Shown one piece after another: positions 8,094 through 17,394 of a DNA stretch of 62,374 nucleotides (the first letter of the stretch is position 1; each line of letters opens with the position of its first letter). The position numbers and the translations under genes were made by a program. The notes under the pieces were generated by a model. That model saw only the letters and a program-made list of their open reading frames with translations, searched no databases and had not been told where the DNA came from. Source of the stretch: a virus; the IMG/VR virus record IMGVR_UViG_3300020171_000028, positions 1-62,374 of that record; one strand, 5' to 3'.

Positions 8094-8477
8094 TTAGTTT
8101 AACAATTTATCTAACCCCAAAATCAAAGTCATCAGACTACTTAGAATTGCAACAATCCAAACAATCCTTTCCTTCCATTTACGAGGAGCATCTGCTGCGG
8201 AAAGTAATTTTTGTTGCTTTATTATTCTAACCACTTCTAATTCCTCTTTTTCTTTTCTTTTTAATCGTTCGTTCTCTAAGAATTCATTCATACTTACCTT
8301 ATCTCTAGGGCATTCTTGGTCTCGTAAAGCTTCCAAATCTTTAGAAATTACAACGATTTCTCTTTGTAATTTACTTATGTTTTCATTAGTATAACGAGAT
8401 AATCGGTCTAATCCTGTTGCCATCCTTTGGGAATCCGCAACTAGATTGTCTAGTAAACTCTGAATTTCAATCTGCAT
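8094..8477 (-). CDS. coiled-coil protein with C-terminal membrane anchor (127 aa)
   Basis: Residues 1-60 form a coiled-coil-like helix, a charged linker follows, and the C-terminus is a hydrophobic helix (IVWIVAILSSLMTLILGL). It overlaps the PAS-domain gene by 11 bases. Tail-anchored coiled coils occur in phage lysis regions; its exact role is unknown. Confidence 0.55.
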   Translation of the reverse strand: MQIEIQSLLDNLVADSQRMATGLDRLSRYTNENISKLQREIVVISKDLEALRDQECPRDKVSMNEFLENERLKRKEKEELEVVRIIKQQKLLSAADAPRKWKERIVWIVAILSSLMTLILGLDKLLN

Positions 8478-8928
8478 CTTTTTTAAGTATTACTGAAAAC
8501 CCCAGAATTCCTAGTACCTCTCCTTTTTCATTCTTTATAGGAAATTTGTCAGTTCTCAAAGTTATGTTAGTGTCAAATAGTTTTTCAATTCTACCTAATA
8601 AAGGTTCCCCTTTTAAAAAGACTTTCAAATCATTTTGGGCATACTTACTTGCTTGTATTTTATTTTCCATCAACTCCAATACATTCTTTCCTTGAAAGTC
8701 ATTTTTTTCTCCTCCTAAAACATCACAGAAATATTGATTGACCCTTATAATGTTATTTTCCTTATCTTTGAAAAACAATAGAGCTTCTATGTTATCCCAT
8801 ACAGTTTCTAATAAAGTAACATAGGAAGAGTACGACTGAATACTCCTCCTTGTCTTTGCTAAAGACTGTTGAATAGAATGAATCTCATCTCTTAAATCAC
8901 ATACTTCAAAGTCTTCTTTTCCCATCAC
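8467..8928 (-). CDS. PAS-domain protein (153 aa)
   Basis: About 45 residues of coiled coil are followed by a PAS-like domain: ALLFFKDKENNIIRVNQ, FQGKNVLEL, and a closing beta pair FPIKNEKGEVLGILGFSV. PAS domains bind small ligands or sense redox or light and usually sit on kinases; none is attached here. The gene lies among lysis genes and overlaps a membrane-anchored coiled-coil gene, so the two might form a sensor/anchor pair. AAGGAG lies about eight bases before the ATG. Confidence 0.7.
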   Translation of the reverse strand: MMGKEDFEVCDLRDEIHSIQQSLAKTRRSIQSYSSYVTLLETVWDNIEALLFFKDKENNIIRVNQYFCDVLGGEKNDFQGKNVLELMENKIQASKYAQNDLKVFLKGEPLLGRIEKLFDTNITLRTDKFPIKNEKGEVLGILGFSVILKKDAD

Positions 8929-8930
8929 TT

Positions 8931-9431
8931 TTACTCCTTTATCTTAAAAAACTTAAGAGCTATTTCCATTTGCTCCACTGTAATATCCTTAGGAAACTGC
9001 TTTTCTGAAATCTCTTGCAACTTCAAAGTGGATTCCTCTTGAAGTGCTTCCTGATATTTCTTTTCTTTTTCTTTTTGCTCCTCGATTAAAGCCTTGTGTT
9101 TTTTCTCAAGTTTAGCAATCTCTTTTTTCCTTTCATCCTCCTTTTCAGGGTCAAGGTCAAAAAATTGCAATTGTTGTCCGTCTTTGTAATTAATGGTTTT
9201 AACTTTAGCATCTCCGTTTTCGTCCTTTAAAGAAAACTTCTTATTTACCTCACGGGCTTCCGTCTGGTATTCTTCAAATTCTTTAGAGATTTTTACCATT
9301 TCTTCCAAAACTTCCTGCTCTTGCTTCAAAAGAGCTTTTCCTTTTGCTATTCCTAAAACAAAAGAAAATCCGGACAATCCATTTAGTTTAGCTGCATCTT
9401 GTAGCAGCGCTTGTGCTTCAATGTTTTTCAT
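8931..9431 (-). CDS. coiled-coil protein, 166 aa
   Basis: Glu/Lys-rich helical protein with long heptad stretches (residues 30-60 and 95-145) and a C-terminal KFFKIKE. Begins MKNIEAQALLQDAAKLNG. No family recognised. It starts the lysis-proximal group of the late operon. Confidence 0.6.
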   Translation of the reverse strand: MKNIEAQALLQDAAKLNGLSGFSFVLGIAKGKALLKQEQEVLEEMVKISKEFEEYQTEAREVNKKFSLKDENGDAKVKTINYKDGQQLQFFDLDPEKEDERKKEIAKLEKKHKALIEEQKEKEKKYQEALQEESTLKLQEISEKQFPKDITVEQMEIALKFFKIKE

Positions 9432-9453
9432 CTTTGATTAGATTTTTTAAAAT

Positions 9454-9612
9454 TTATACTCTGTTTTTCAAGTCCTTTTTTCCATTTGAACCGCTGCCTG
9501 TTGTTCCAGAACTAGTCCCTTTCTTTTCTACTTTTTTCTTACTTTTCATATAGAGAACAACTCCTGTTCCTATAATGAATCCAATTACTAAAATTCCAAA
9601 TAATGTTTTCAT
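9454..9612 (-). CDS. small single-pass membrane protein, 52 aa
   Basis: Read directly from the minus strand: MKTLFGILVIGFIIGTGVVL, then a basic YMKSKKKVEKKG and a Ser/Gly-rich tail ending KNRV. One transmembrane helix with a basic cytoplasmic side. A purine-rich AAAGGAA lies about ten bases before the ATG. Function unknown; could be a minor lysis or anchor protein. Confidence 0.6.
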   Translation of the reverse strand: MKTLFGILVIGFIIGTGVVLYMKSKKKVEKKGTSSGTTGSGSNGKKDLKNRV

Positions 9613-9628
9613 AATGTTTTTCCTTTCT

Positions 9629-10705
9629 TTATACCGGATTTGCCATTTGTGTTATTGTTATTACTACTGGGGTTGCTTCCCCCCAAGTATCTGTTATTGT
9701 TACTTTACAGCTTCTTGGAAGCCCTGTTGTGTTCTCTGATGATGCTTGAACCGTAAGCGTATAATCGCCTGTTGCTGTTGCTCCAGCAATTACTGTTATA
9801 AAAATACCATCACCCGTATCGCCTGCCACAGATGTAGTAGCCATAGCATCCGGAGTCACATTAACAGTTATACTTCCTTGAGATTTCCATTCCCAACTGA
9901 TATTGATTGTTGTTGAACTAGGAACAATAGATAAATTATTATTAAAAGTCCCTTTATTCAAACCGCTTATTCCTGTTGATTGTGCTGGTGTGATGATAAT
10001 CACTTCACCTGTGTGTGCTGCTTGAGCCGCAGATAACGTTTGCCATCTTTCCGCTTCTCCATTTGTTATCTCTTGCGAACTTATAAAGGCAGTCCAGCGA
10101 TAATCTCCAGTATAAGATGAACTAAACGGTGTTATATGATAATCAAATGGAATAGCAACCGCCCCACTAGCCAATGTGGATGCTACAGTCTGTACATATT
10201 TGTTCTCCCACGAAGCCCCCCACTCGATAAGTATTCCAAAGTAATAAGTTGAAATACCCATATCGGAAACAGTTATCCCTGCACTTGCTGTATTGATAAT
10301 TTGATTCCATGCCTGACTACCTAAACCTCTTATATTTCCCGAAGGATACGTATTTACATTTATAGTTGGGACGGAAGTGTGTTCATACCCCCTAAAATCC
10401 CCTAACCTGAAACCTTCTAACGGATAAGTCCCATAATCACCTCTAGGTCTTAAATAAGTCCAGAAACTATCTGCTGTATATGCTAAATCATCTAATCCAT
10501 TCGTCAATGGAGAAGTAAGAATACTATACAATACATTTGCCGCAGTATATTCCCACCAATTAGGACTGCCGTGCTGCCGTACAGGCTTCTTCTTACTCCA
10601 TTGATTTATACTAGAGGCAGTACATAATACCCCTACATTACGACTGGCACTTCCAATCGCTGTTCCTACCGAAGCAGTTGTGATATTTGTTTCTGGGAGA
10701 GCCAT
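9629..10705 (-). CDS. tail surface protein with C-terminal BACON-like domain (358 aa)
   Basis: The first about 260 residues are Ser/Thr/Gly-rich virion-like sequence. The last about 90 read like a BACON immunoglobulin-like domain: SWEWKSQGSITVNVTPDA, CKVTITDTWGE and the closing VVITITQMANP. BACON domains are common in Bacteroidota surface proteins and their phages and are thought to bind glycans or mucin. It is grouped with the S74 fibre and other tail genes, so it is probably an exposed tail or fibre component. No signal peptide is seen. Confidence 0.65.
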   Translation of the reverse strand: MALPETNITTASVGTAIGSASRNVGVLCTASSINQWSKKKPVRQHGSPNWWEYTAANVLYSILTSPLTNGLDDLAYTADSFWTYLRPRGDYGTYPLEGFRLGDFRGYEHTSVPTINVNTYPSGNIRGLGSQAWNQIINTASAGITVSDMGISTYYFGILIEWGASWENKYVQTVASTLASGAVAIPFDYHITPFSSSYTGDYRWTAFISSQEITNGEAERWQTLSAAQAAHTGEVIIITPAQSTGISGLNKGTFNNNLSIVPSSTTINISWEWKSQGSITVNVTPDAMATTSVAGDTGDGIFITVIAGATATGDYTLTVQASSENTTGLPRSCKVTITDTWGEATPVVITITQMANPV

Positions 10706-10712
10706 TTACTCT

Positions 10713-11033
10713 TTATTTCAACACCCAATCACTGTTTTCAAACTTCGTTCTCGGAAGGTTTTTATAATTCTCTTTTAGCAAAGCTACTACCACTTGCTCA
10801 AGAATAGCTTGAAGTTTTTCTTTCAAAGTCAACCCTCCTAAATCCACAACGCCTTCTTGAGCATCAGTGTATTTAGTTCCAACATACATACTAAGCCTAT
10901 CAGGTTCTGTTTCTGGCATAGGAGTAGCTACATGTTTTGCCATTATAGCAGCACTTTCGAAAATTTCTACGGATACATGTCCGTTACTTTCTGACTTAGG
11001 AACTAATACGTTCCCTTTTGCATTTACAATCAT
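10713..11033 (-). CDS. hypothetical tail-region protein, 106 aa
   Basis: Soluble protein starting MIVNAKGNVLVPKSESNGHV. Located between the BACON protein and the S74 fibre, so probably a fibre-associated or adaptor protein. No motif recognised. Confidence 0.6.
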   Translation of the reverse strand: MIVNAKGNVLVPKSESNGHVSVEIFESAAIMAKHVATPMPETEPDRLSMYVGTKYTDAQEGVVDLGGLTLKEKLQAILEQVVVALLKENYKNLPRTKFENSDWVLK

Positions 11034-11037
11034 AATT

Positions 11038-11865
11038 TCACTTTTTTAAATTAAACAATTCATTTTCTAATTCAATTACTCTTTTCTTTAATGTTTCTAC
11101 TTCGCTATCTAATTCATTTATAGCTGCGGTATGTATTGGTATCATTTGTTTATAATCCAACGCCAAATAATTTCCGTAAATAGAATGCACTAATTCAGGA
11201 TTGGTTTCTGATATTTCTTGAGCTATGTTTCCGTAATTTATTCTATCATCTTTAATCCCATTTAATTCCTTTGCCTTGTAATTCCAATTGAAAGTGATAG
11301 GATTAAATTTTCTATTCAATTCTAGTCCATTTATTAATGGTTTGATATTTTCTTTCAATCTTATATCGGAAGATGAATAAGCTGTTATTTCATTTGTCGC
11401 TAAAATATTCCCTGCCACTTTCATATTTCCTTGAAATGAATGCGTATCCACTCCACCTGCAAAATTAATTGAATACGCCATACCTAATCCTTGTCCATCT
11501 ATATCCCCGAAAGAAATATCTCCTGTTTCTGCTGTTGGGTTCCCTTGTACTTTTATAATAGCTCCATTTGTATTACTTACAGAAAACAAATTAGTAGCAC
11601 TATTTCCTACCACATTTAAATTACCTGTAAATTGTAAAAGATTTGCAACAGGACTGCTCCATGTAAAATTATCTAAAACTTGTAAAATCGACCGTTGCAA
11701 TGTATCTACATATAATCTATCTTCTACAGACCCTTCTGAAACCATATCGGTATTCAAAGAAGGTAATACAAATGCCTCTCCTCCAAAGCTACTACTAGGA
11801 TTCCTCAAAGAAGAATAGTAATTCTTATTTCGATATCTTTCTGTTATAGTTACGGTTACGCTCAT
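11038..11865 (-). CDS. tail fibre with peptidase S74 chaperone domain (275 aa)
   Basis: The C-terminal about 110 residues are a typical intramolecular chaperone of S74 type: SSDIRLKENIKPL, then NYGNIAQEI, LDYKQMIPI and a C-terminal heptad coiled coil. This domain trimerises fibre ends and in many members cuts itself off. The N-terminal part is beta-rich fibre sequence. The gene overlaps the large tail protein gene by four bases. It is likely part of host recognition at the tail tip. Confidence 0.85.
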   Translation of the reverse strand: MSVTVTITERYRNKNYYSSLRNPSSSFGGEAFVLPSLNTDMVSEGSVEDRLYVDTLQRSILQVLDNFTWSSPVANLLQFTGNLNVVGNSATNLFSVSNTNGAIIKVQGNPTAETGDISFGDIDGQGLGMAYSINFAGGVDTHSFQGNMKVAGNILATNEITAYSSSDIRLKENIKPLINGLELNRKFNPITFNWNYKAKELNGIKDDRINYGNIAQEISETNPELVHSIYGNYLALDYKQMIPIHTAAINELDSEVETLKKRVIELENELFNLKK

Positions 11866-13838
11866 GCTATTACAATTACTGTATCTGTATCAAATTCATA
11901 TAAATCCAACTCGTACTCATCTTCCAAAGGAGAATAAGAATAGCCGGTTAAAACAAATTTCTTATTACTTTGTTTACTGTCTTGGAATAAATCAAACAAT
12001 TCTAAAGTAAGGACATCAAAAACATCAGCAGAAATCCGCTGCCTACTTACATTGTGCATTCTAAACTTATCTATTAATAAAAGGTACATCAAAGAAAAAG
12101 GAGTAGATTCTTGACCTGTCCAAAGAGAAGTTCTTGTCCCTAATGAAGCTCCTCCTAGAATTCCATTAACATAATTAATATTTGCTACATCTGCAATATC
12201 TATATCAATTTCTTTTTTATTCAAAAACAATGTATTGATATTCCCGATTATTTCGTTGTTTTCTAAAGTATCGGTTACAGTAAGTAAGAAATCCCCGAAA
12301 TAAGAAGCTGTAATTTCGTCCTCTTCCCCAGCAGTTACTCTATCTATTCCCGGTTGTCCTACTCCTAAAATAAATGTTTTCTCTCCCAAAGAAGAACCGG
12401 CTATTTCTCCTACTGGTAAAGTTGCTTTGAAGGTAGTAGTCTTTTCTTCTGTATTGAACGCTGAAGAAAGAACTTCAAAAGAATTATAGCCTGTAGAAGT
12501 AGTAGCAGCTACCCATTCATACGCCTCTAATGAATCATTCCATATTAAGAAATTACTTGTCCCAGCTTCTCTTAAATACCAATGTAAAGTAAAATTCCAA
12601 ACATTGTAAGACGCTGCAAAAGAAAAATTGGCATCACAACCGTACTTAAACTCAATCCCTAATTTTGTATCTTCAGCAACTAAAATTCTAAATTTAGTAT
12701 ACAATCCTCTATGAAAATGTTCGCTTGTTACAAACGCTGCTATAACTGGATTGTTTGTTAAATCTAAAATAGGAGAGACTTTCAAAACATTTACAATAGA
12801 ACCAAAGGAACTAGGTTGAGTCCAAGTAATGTCGCTATCCTTTTCCCATACCCTGATATCCGGGTCAGGCAAAACTCCCGCAGTGGAATCATTTGCTATG
12901 TTTGCTAGAACCAAAGAATTTGCTAAATTCAACAACAAATGAGATTCAGAATCTAGATTTATTTGAATTGTCTTGTATCCGGGTTCTATGTATAAGGTTT
13001 GAGATTGCCTCAAGAAAACTAAATCATGCACATCGGTTACAGTACGAGTAATAGGGACTACTGCACCGGTACTTGCCTCAGTATAAGTAACGCCTGTAGT
13101 ATACTCTACATAAGTAACTGATTCATCCCATATATCTGTAAATCTTTCTATATACCAATACCCATCTTTCCAATAGATATAACAATTAAAAGAGGTTAAT
13201 ATCATACGAAGAATTTCTAGATTATTCTTTCTTTTAACATTGTCCTCCCAAAATACTTCTGTATTTATTCCATTCTTGTTAAATAAGGTTTGCCCGCTAG
13301 TCAGCCCTCCTCCATCATGTAAAGAACAATTTACTCGAATATTGTAACTTCCTATGGAAGAAAGAATACTATCTATCAAATTAATGAAATAAACGTCTTG
13401 CAGCGTCTCAACCATGCTAGCGGTATAATTATCCAACTTAGACAAGTAAGTGCTTGCTACGAGCGTTATCGACTGCTTATTCAGGTATCTTTGACTGGTT
13501 GAACCTAAATTTAAGTATCCTTGGAATAAAGTTTGTATTTTAGAGGAAGGGGCAATTACTTCTACTCTAACTCTGTACTCTCTTTCTGTTGCCGTTAGTA
13601 AAGGAAGAATTTCAAAGAAATCAGTAAAATGATTTACCAAAGTAAACGACAATGTTTTTCCTAAAATAGGAGATTCCCAATCTGTCCAATTTTGTTCTAT
13701 ACGTAAATCATCTCCCCCGCTATGTTTCAAAATAAGGTCAGTAACAGCTCCGGAATACCCTTCCAAATCTATGTATAAATACCCTTGTAGCCCTTTTCTA
13801 GAACTCCAACCTGCCTTATATTTTACTCCATATGCCAT
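11862..13838 (-). CDS. large tail protein, probable tail-tip or baseplate component (658 aa)
   Basis: Long beta-rich protein (MAYGVKYKAGWSSRKG) without a named motif that I can identify. It follows the tape measure gene by two bases and precedes the fibre gene, the place normally taken by distal-tail or tail-tip proteins in siphoviruses. Functional name is by gene order only. Confidence 0.65.
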   Translation of the reverse strand: MAYGVKYKAGWSSRKGLQGYLYIDLEGYSGAVTDLILKHSGGDDLRIEQNWTDWESPILGKTLSFTLVNHFTDFFEILPLLTATEREYRVRVEVIAPSSKIQTLFQGYLNLGSTSQRYLNKQSITLVASTYLSKLDNYTASMVETLQDVYFINLIDSILSSIGSYNIRVNCSLHDGGGLTSGQTLFNKNGINTEVFWEDNVKRKNNLEILRMILTSFNCYIYWKDGYWYIERFTDIWDESVTYVEYTTGVTYTEASTGAVVPITRTVTDVHDLVFLRQSQTLYIEPGYKTIQINLDSESHLLLNLANSLVLANIANDSTAGVLPDPDIRVWEKDSDITWTQPSSFGSIVNVLKVSPILDLTNNPVIAAFVTSEHFHRGLYTKFRILVAEDTKLGIEFKYGCDANFSFAASYNVWNFTLHWYLREAGTSNFLIWNDSLEAYEWVAATTSTGYNSFEVLSSAFNTEEKTTTFKATLPVGEIAGSSLGEKTFILGVGQPGIDRVTAGEEDEITASYFGDFLLTVTDTLENNEIIGNINTLFLNKKEIDIDIADVANINYVNGILGGASLGTRTSLWTGQESTPFSLMYLLLIDKFRMHNVSRQRISADVFDVLTLELFDLFQDSKQSNKKFVLTGYSYSPLEDEYELDLYEFDTDTVIVIA

Positions 13839-13840
13839 AG

Positions 13841-16588
13841 TTAATAACTATTTCCGTATTTATCTTGTTCATCCATTATAGCTTCCAAAGTCCTTCCTTT
13901 GATTTGGAATACTACTTTCCGTTCTTTCACTTCTCCTTTCCCCATCATTTCCCCTAACCTATCCAATGGAATTACTGCTTCCTGAGAACTTAGTTTAGCA
14001 TTGAATGTGTCGTTTGGATACCCTGGAGGAATGATACCTCCATCAGCCAAACGAGCTGCGGAATCTGCTTGTTTCTTCGATTGCTGGAACATGGCCATTA
14101 ACGCTCCTACACCTATGGCAGCTGCAGTAAGTCCAAGTAATCCTTTTGTAGCGCCATGCAAGAATAAAGCGGTAAATGCTTCTTTCAACATAGCCCCAAT
14201 CACTTGTTGAGCGGTTCCTAAAATAATTTCAGCAAAACTTTGTGCAGCATCTCCTGCTCCTGCCATCGCTCCTCCGATAGCAAATGCCATATCAGTCGCG
14301 GCATTACTTAAACTATTGAAAACCATTTGCTGCTCTTGCAGTTTTTTTAACTCTTCGGAAGAGGTTGCAATCTCTCCATTCAATTCTTTTATCTTGTTAG
14401 TTACGAAATCATAAGCACTATCCTTAGGCCGGAGCCCTTCATCAAACAGCCTCTTCCACTCAGCAGTCCAAACTGACAATTGCGCGGAAGTAGAATCAAA
14501 AGAATCTCCTAACACTGAATTCTGTTGTGCTATCCAAGCAAGTTGGGAAGTTATATTTTCTGCATCTAAATCGCCTGCGATATTTCCAAACGCTCCACGA
14601 AGTAGATTTGCTGATTGTACCGCAGTCCTGGTGGATTCTCCAATTAAAGATAATTTAGAAGATAATTGGTCAGCTTCTTTCATTATAGGAATACCTCCTC
14701 CACCTCCTGTATCAAGTCCCCCCATAGTCTTTGCCATGGTATTTAATTGATTTAGGTATGTTTGGTAATTCTTTAGGTTGGTTTGATTCTTTTCTAATTC
14801 TGCATCTATTTCTCCTTGTCTTTGGTAAGCTTGTAAAGTAGCTTTACCATTTAACAATTCTTGCTGTTCCCGAAGTAAATTAGAAGTATATTGTTTCTCA
14901 AGGGATAATTGCTCATTCACTCTATCTTTAACCGCATTTACTTGAGCGAGATTCATTGTTTTTACATTCTTCATTGCGGCACCTATGGTTTCTGCTTGTG
15001 CAGCAAAATCAGGAGCTGTAGGAGTAGGTGCTTCCATTGCCGCTTTTAAAAATGCTTGGTTTTTAGTAATTTCTGACATCGAAGCAGCAAACTCTCTAGT
15101 TTGTTTGGTAGCTCCTAAAATAGCATTCCCGCCAGAAGTAAACGTATCCCATAAAACACTTCCAAAACTTTGCTGGGCATTGGCGGATTCCATTATTAAT
15201 TTAATCCGGTCCTTCTCCAAAGCAACATACATTTCTTCCGCTGCCTGCGCCCTTGCTTTCTGCTCTAAACTCTTGATGTACAAATCAATTGCTTTCTGAG
15301 CTATACCAGTTCTAACTGCATCCTCATCTATAAATCCCAGATAAGCGGGAGAAATACGGTTTAGGTCTTCTATTGCTAATTTTTTCTTTTCCTTTGAGGC
15401 AGTATCATCATTAACCGTTGCAATTAACTTCTCAATATTTCTTTTTTCCTCTACCATAGATTGAGAGACTTTGATAGAAAGATCATTTGCTAGTTTTTGA
15501 GTAGCTGTCAATTTACCCATACTATTGTATACCCCGTAAGCAGCTGCTCCAACAGCAATAAGAGCCATCGCAAGTACTCCCATTGGGTTGGCTATTATAA
15601 CGGCATTTAAAGCAGTAAACATAGCTACTAACTTTCCTCCTGCAAGAATTATTCCCGGAATTACGGTACTTGTGAGAAATCCTATTGCCATCGCCAACGG
15701 TCCTATTGCCGCTGCAACTAAAGCAATTCCAACTATCCAAGTTCTTTGCCTTTCCGTCATCCTACCAATAGCTTGCATGATTTCGTTTATCTTTGCAAGT
15801 ACAGGAGTTAATACAGGAAGTAAAATTTGCCCAAAAGTAGCACCTACCTCTTTCAAAGATTCTTGGAATATTCTCATCTGGTTTGCAGCTCCGTCTGAAG
15901 TTCTCGCGAAGTCTCCTTGAGAATTCTTAGTAACATTCAAGATGTAATTGTATCTAAGCATAACTTTCTCAGATTGGCTCATATCATTTACCTTCTGCTT
16001 AATTCCCTGCGAAAATGCATATTCTTGCAGATTAACTTCTGTTAATACAATACCGAGTTTCTTCAAAGATTCAGTTTCCCCAGTAAAAATACCTGCCAAT
16101 GCAGTTTGCGCTGTTTCTATTTGAATGTTTTTAAAGGAAGCCAAATCCCCTGCCAATCCTACTAAACTTTTTGACATATCCGCAGCCCTTGCAGTACTTA
16201 ATCCCATACTGGTCCCCATATCTCCAAATAAAGAAGCCATTTCCAAAGCACTACTTTGTGCTATACCAAAAGAAGTTAAAGTAGTTTTACTCCATTCTTT
16301 TATATTTTCAGCATTCTCCTTAAACGCTACATCTGTTTTATTTATATTCTCTTCCAAATCAGATGCCATTTTAAAAGCAACTCCAGCAACAGCAAGTAAT
16401 GGTAAAGTAACATACGTAGAAGCTACTTTTCCAAACTGAGAAATTTTCTTTCCTGTATCCTCTAATTTAGAGTTAATCTTAGATATAGATTTATTCATGG
16501 AAGCTTCTGTCTGTTGCATTCTTTGCACAGCCTTATCTAACCCGCTGGTATCTACTCCTAATGTCGCTGTAAGTGCTCCTATATTCAT
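13841..16588 (-). CDS. tail tape measure protein (915 aa)
   Basis: Longest gene of the late operon. Starts MNIGALTATLGVDTSGLDKA, the usual opening of tape measure proteins, followed by coiled coil, a conserved TP901-type middle, several hydrophobic stretches (about 285-355 and 755-800) and a C-terminal IPLDRLGEMMG segment also seen in this family. It sets tail length and is ejected ahead of DNA. It overlaps the frameshifted tail chaperone gene by four bases, the standard arrangement. Confidence 0.92.
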   Translation of the reverse strand: MNIGALTATLGVDTSGLDKAVQRMQQTEASMNKSISKINSKLEDTGKKISQFGKVASTYVTLPLLAVAGVAFKMASDLEENINKTDVAFKENAENIKEWSKTTLTSFGIAQSSALEMASLFGDMGTSMGLSTARAADMSKSLVGLAGDLASFKNIQIETAQTALAGIFTGETESLKKLGIVLTEVNLQEYAFSQGIKQKVNDMSQSEKVMLRYNYILNVTKNSQGDFARTSDGAANQMRIFQESLKEVGATFGQILLPVLTPVLAKINEIMQAIGRMTERQRTWIVGIALVAAAIGPLAMAIGFLTSTVIPGIILAGGKLVAMFTALNAVIIANPMGVLAMALIAVGAAAYGVYNSMGKLTATQKLANDLSIKVSQSMVEEKRNIEKLIATVNDDTASKEKKKLAIEDLNRISPAYLGFIDEDAVRTGIAQKAIDLYIKSLEQKARAQAAEEMYVALEKDRIKLIMESANAQQSFGSVLWDTFTSGGNAILGATKQTREFAASMSEITKNQAFLKAAMEAPTPTAPDFAAQAETIGAAMKNVKTMNLAQVNAVKDRVNEQLSLEKQYTSNLLREQQELLNGKATLQAYQRQGEIDAELEKNQTNLKNYQTYLNQLNTMAKTMGGLDTGGGGGIPIMKEADQLSSKLSLIGESTRTAVQSANLLRGAFGNIAGDLDAENITSQLAWIAQQNSVLGDSFDSTSAQLSVWTAEWKRLFDEGLRPKDSAYDFVTNKIKELNGEIATSSEELKKLQEQQMVFNSLSNAATDMAFAIGGAMAGAGDAAQSFAEIILGTAQQVIGAMLKEAFTALFLHGATKGLLGLTAAAIGVGALMAMFQQSKKQADSAARLADGGIIPPGYPNDTFNAKLSSQEAVIPLDRLGEMMGKGEVKERKVVFQIKGRTLEAIMDEQDKYGNSY

Positions 16589-16965
16589 GTTTCCTTTTGT
16601 TTTCTAACCATTTTCTTTGGCTTGTACCCTCTTGCAAGATTCAATAAAATTTCTTTCATTTCCTCCGGCGTTTGTTCTTTACTCTTTCTCCTAGCTTCTT
16701 CATCCCAAATCAACATAAAATCACTAACCTCTGTTAACTTAGCTTCTTTCTTTCCGTATTGACGAAGAGCTATATTTGTAATCAAAGAACTTATAAATGC
16801 TAATCGGTAATCCTCTCTCCAACTTCCTATTGGGTCCAACTTATCGTATGCCAACCATTCACTTATTTGTTTAGAAGTTAAATCCGCTAACAAATAATCC
16901 GGATGGGCATACCCTAACTCTTTACAGAGTCGGAAGTAGAATTGCCGCTCGGGGCGGCTTCTGAG
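16585..16965 (-). CDS. tail assembly chaperone gpT-type extension (made by -1 frameshift)
   Basis: The -1 frame relative to the gpG-like gene is open from the slippery site at 16965-16971 through to 16585. It reads ERQFYFRLCKELG, AHPDYLLADLTSKQ, then SEWLAYDKLDP, strongly like the T part of gpG-T fusions. There is no ATG at its beginning, only a TTG at 16893 in the middle of the conserved stretch, so expression as a fusion with gpG is more likely than independent start. The fusion would be about 249 residues and help load tail tube protein on the tape measure. Confidence 0.85.
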   Translation of the reverse strand, partial: LRSRPERQFYFRLCKELGYAHPDYLLADLTSKQISEWLAYDKLDPIGSWREDYRLAFISSLITNIALRQYGKKEAKLTEVSDFMLIWDEEARRKSKEQTPEEMKEILLNLARGYKPKKMVRKQKET

Positions 16966-17333
16966 TTTTTTACCAACTCCTCCTTATCCTGTTCTGAAAT
17001 ATTATTCAAAGCCTGTGCAGCATTTACAATTTTCTCTAAACGTGCCGCACTCATACTTGTACTCAATACTTCTATATCAGTCGGACGAAGTAATAAACTG
17101 CCTGTTTCATCACATACAGTACATACTACTAATTTTGCCCTAAAATCTTCTAAACTACGTTTGTATTCTACTGCCCCTTTTGCTCCTTTTTCTTCCTTGA
17201 TTAAAGATTGTTCAAAACGGTCTCTTTCTCTTCCGGTCATCTGACGGACAAATACAAATTCATCCTTTCCTAATTCTACTTTCTGAACGGATAAATCTTC
17301 TTTCTTTAATAAACTATTTCTATCTAATAACAT
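16914..17333 (-). CDS. tail assembly chaperone gpG-like (139 aa)
   Basis: Charged helical protein starting MLLDRNSLLKKED, with FVFVRQMTGRERD, LVVCTVCDETG and a C-terminal Gly/Ser linker, a layout typical of gpG-like chaperones between tail tube and tape measure genes. The linker contains the frameshift signal, so most ribosomes end here and a fraction continue into the T part. Confidence 0.8.
   Translation of the reverse strand: MLLDRNSLLKKEDLSVQKVELGKDEFVFVRQMTGRERDRFEQSLIKEEKGAKGAVEYKRSLEDFRAKLVVCTVCDETGSLLLRPTDIEVLSTSMSAARLEKIVNAAQALNNISEQDKEELVKNSEAAPSGNSTSDSVKS
16944..16971 (-). promoter_or_regulatory. programmed -1 ribosomal frameshift signal
   Basis: On the minus strand the slippery heptamer A_AAA_AAC (16971-16965) is in the gpG reading frame (GTA AAA AAC). 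Six bases later a perfect five-pair GC hairpin follows: GCCGC, loop CCCGA, GCGGC (16958-16944). Slippery heptamer, short spacer and stem-loop are the known elements of -1 frameshifting in tail chaperone genes. After the slip the frame stays open to 16585. Confidence 0.85.
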
Positions 17334-17394
17334 CTGATTAATTTTTTTGTTTTTTTTTTTGTAATTAAAAATCTTGATTAGATTTTCTTTCTAC

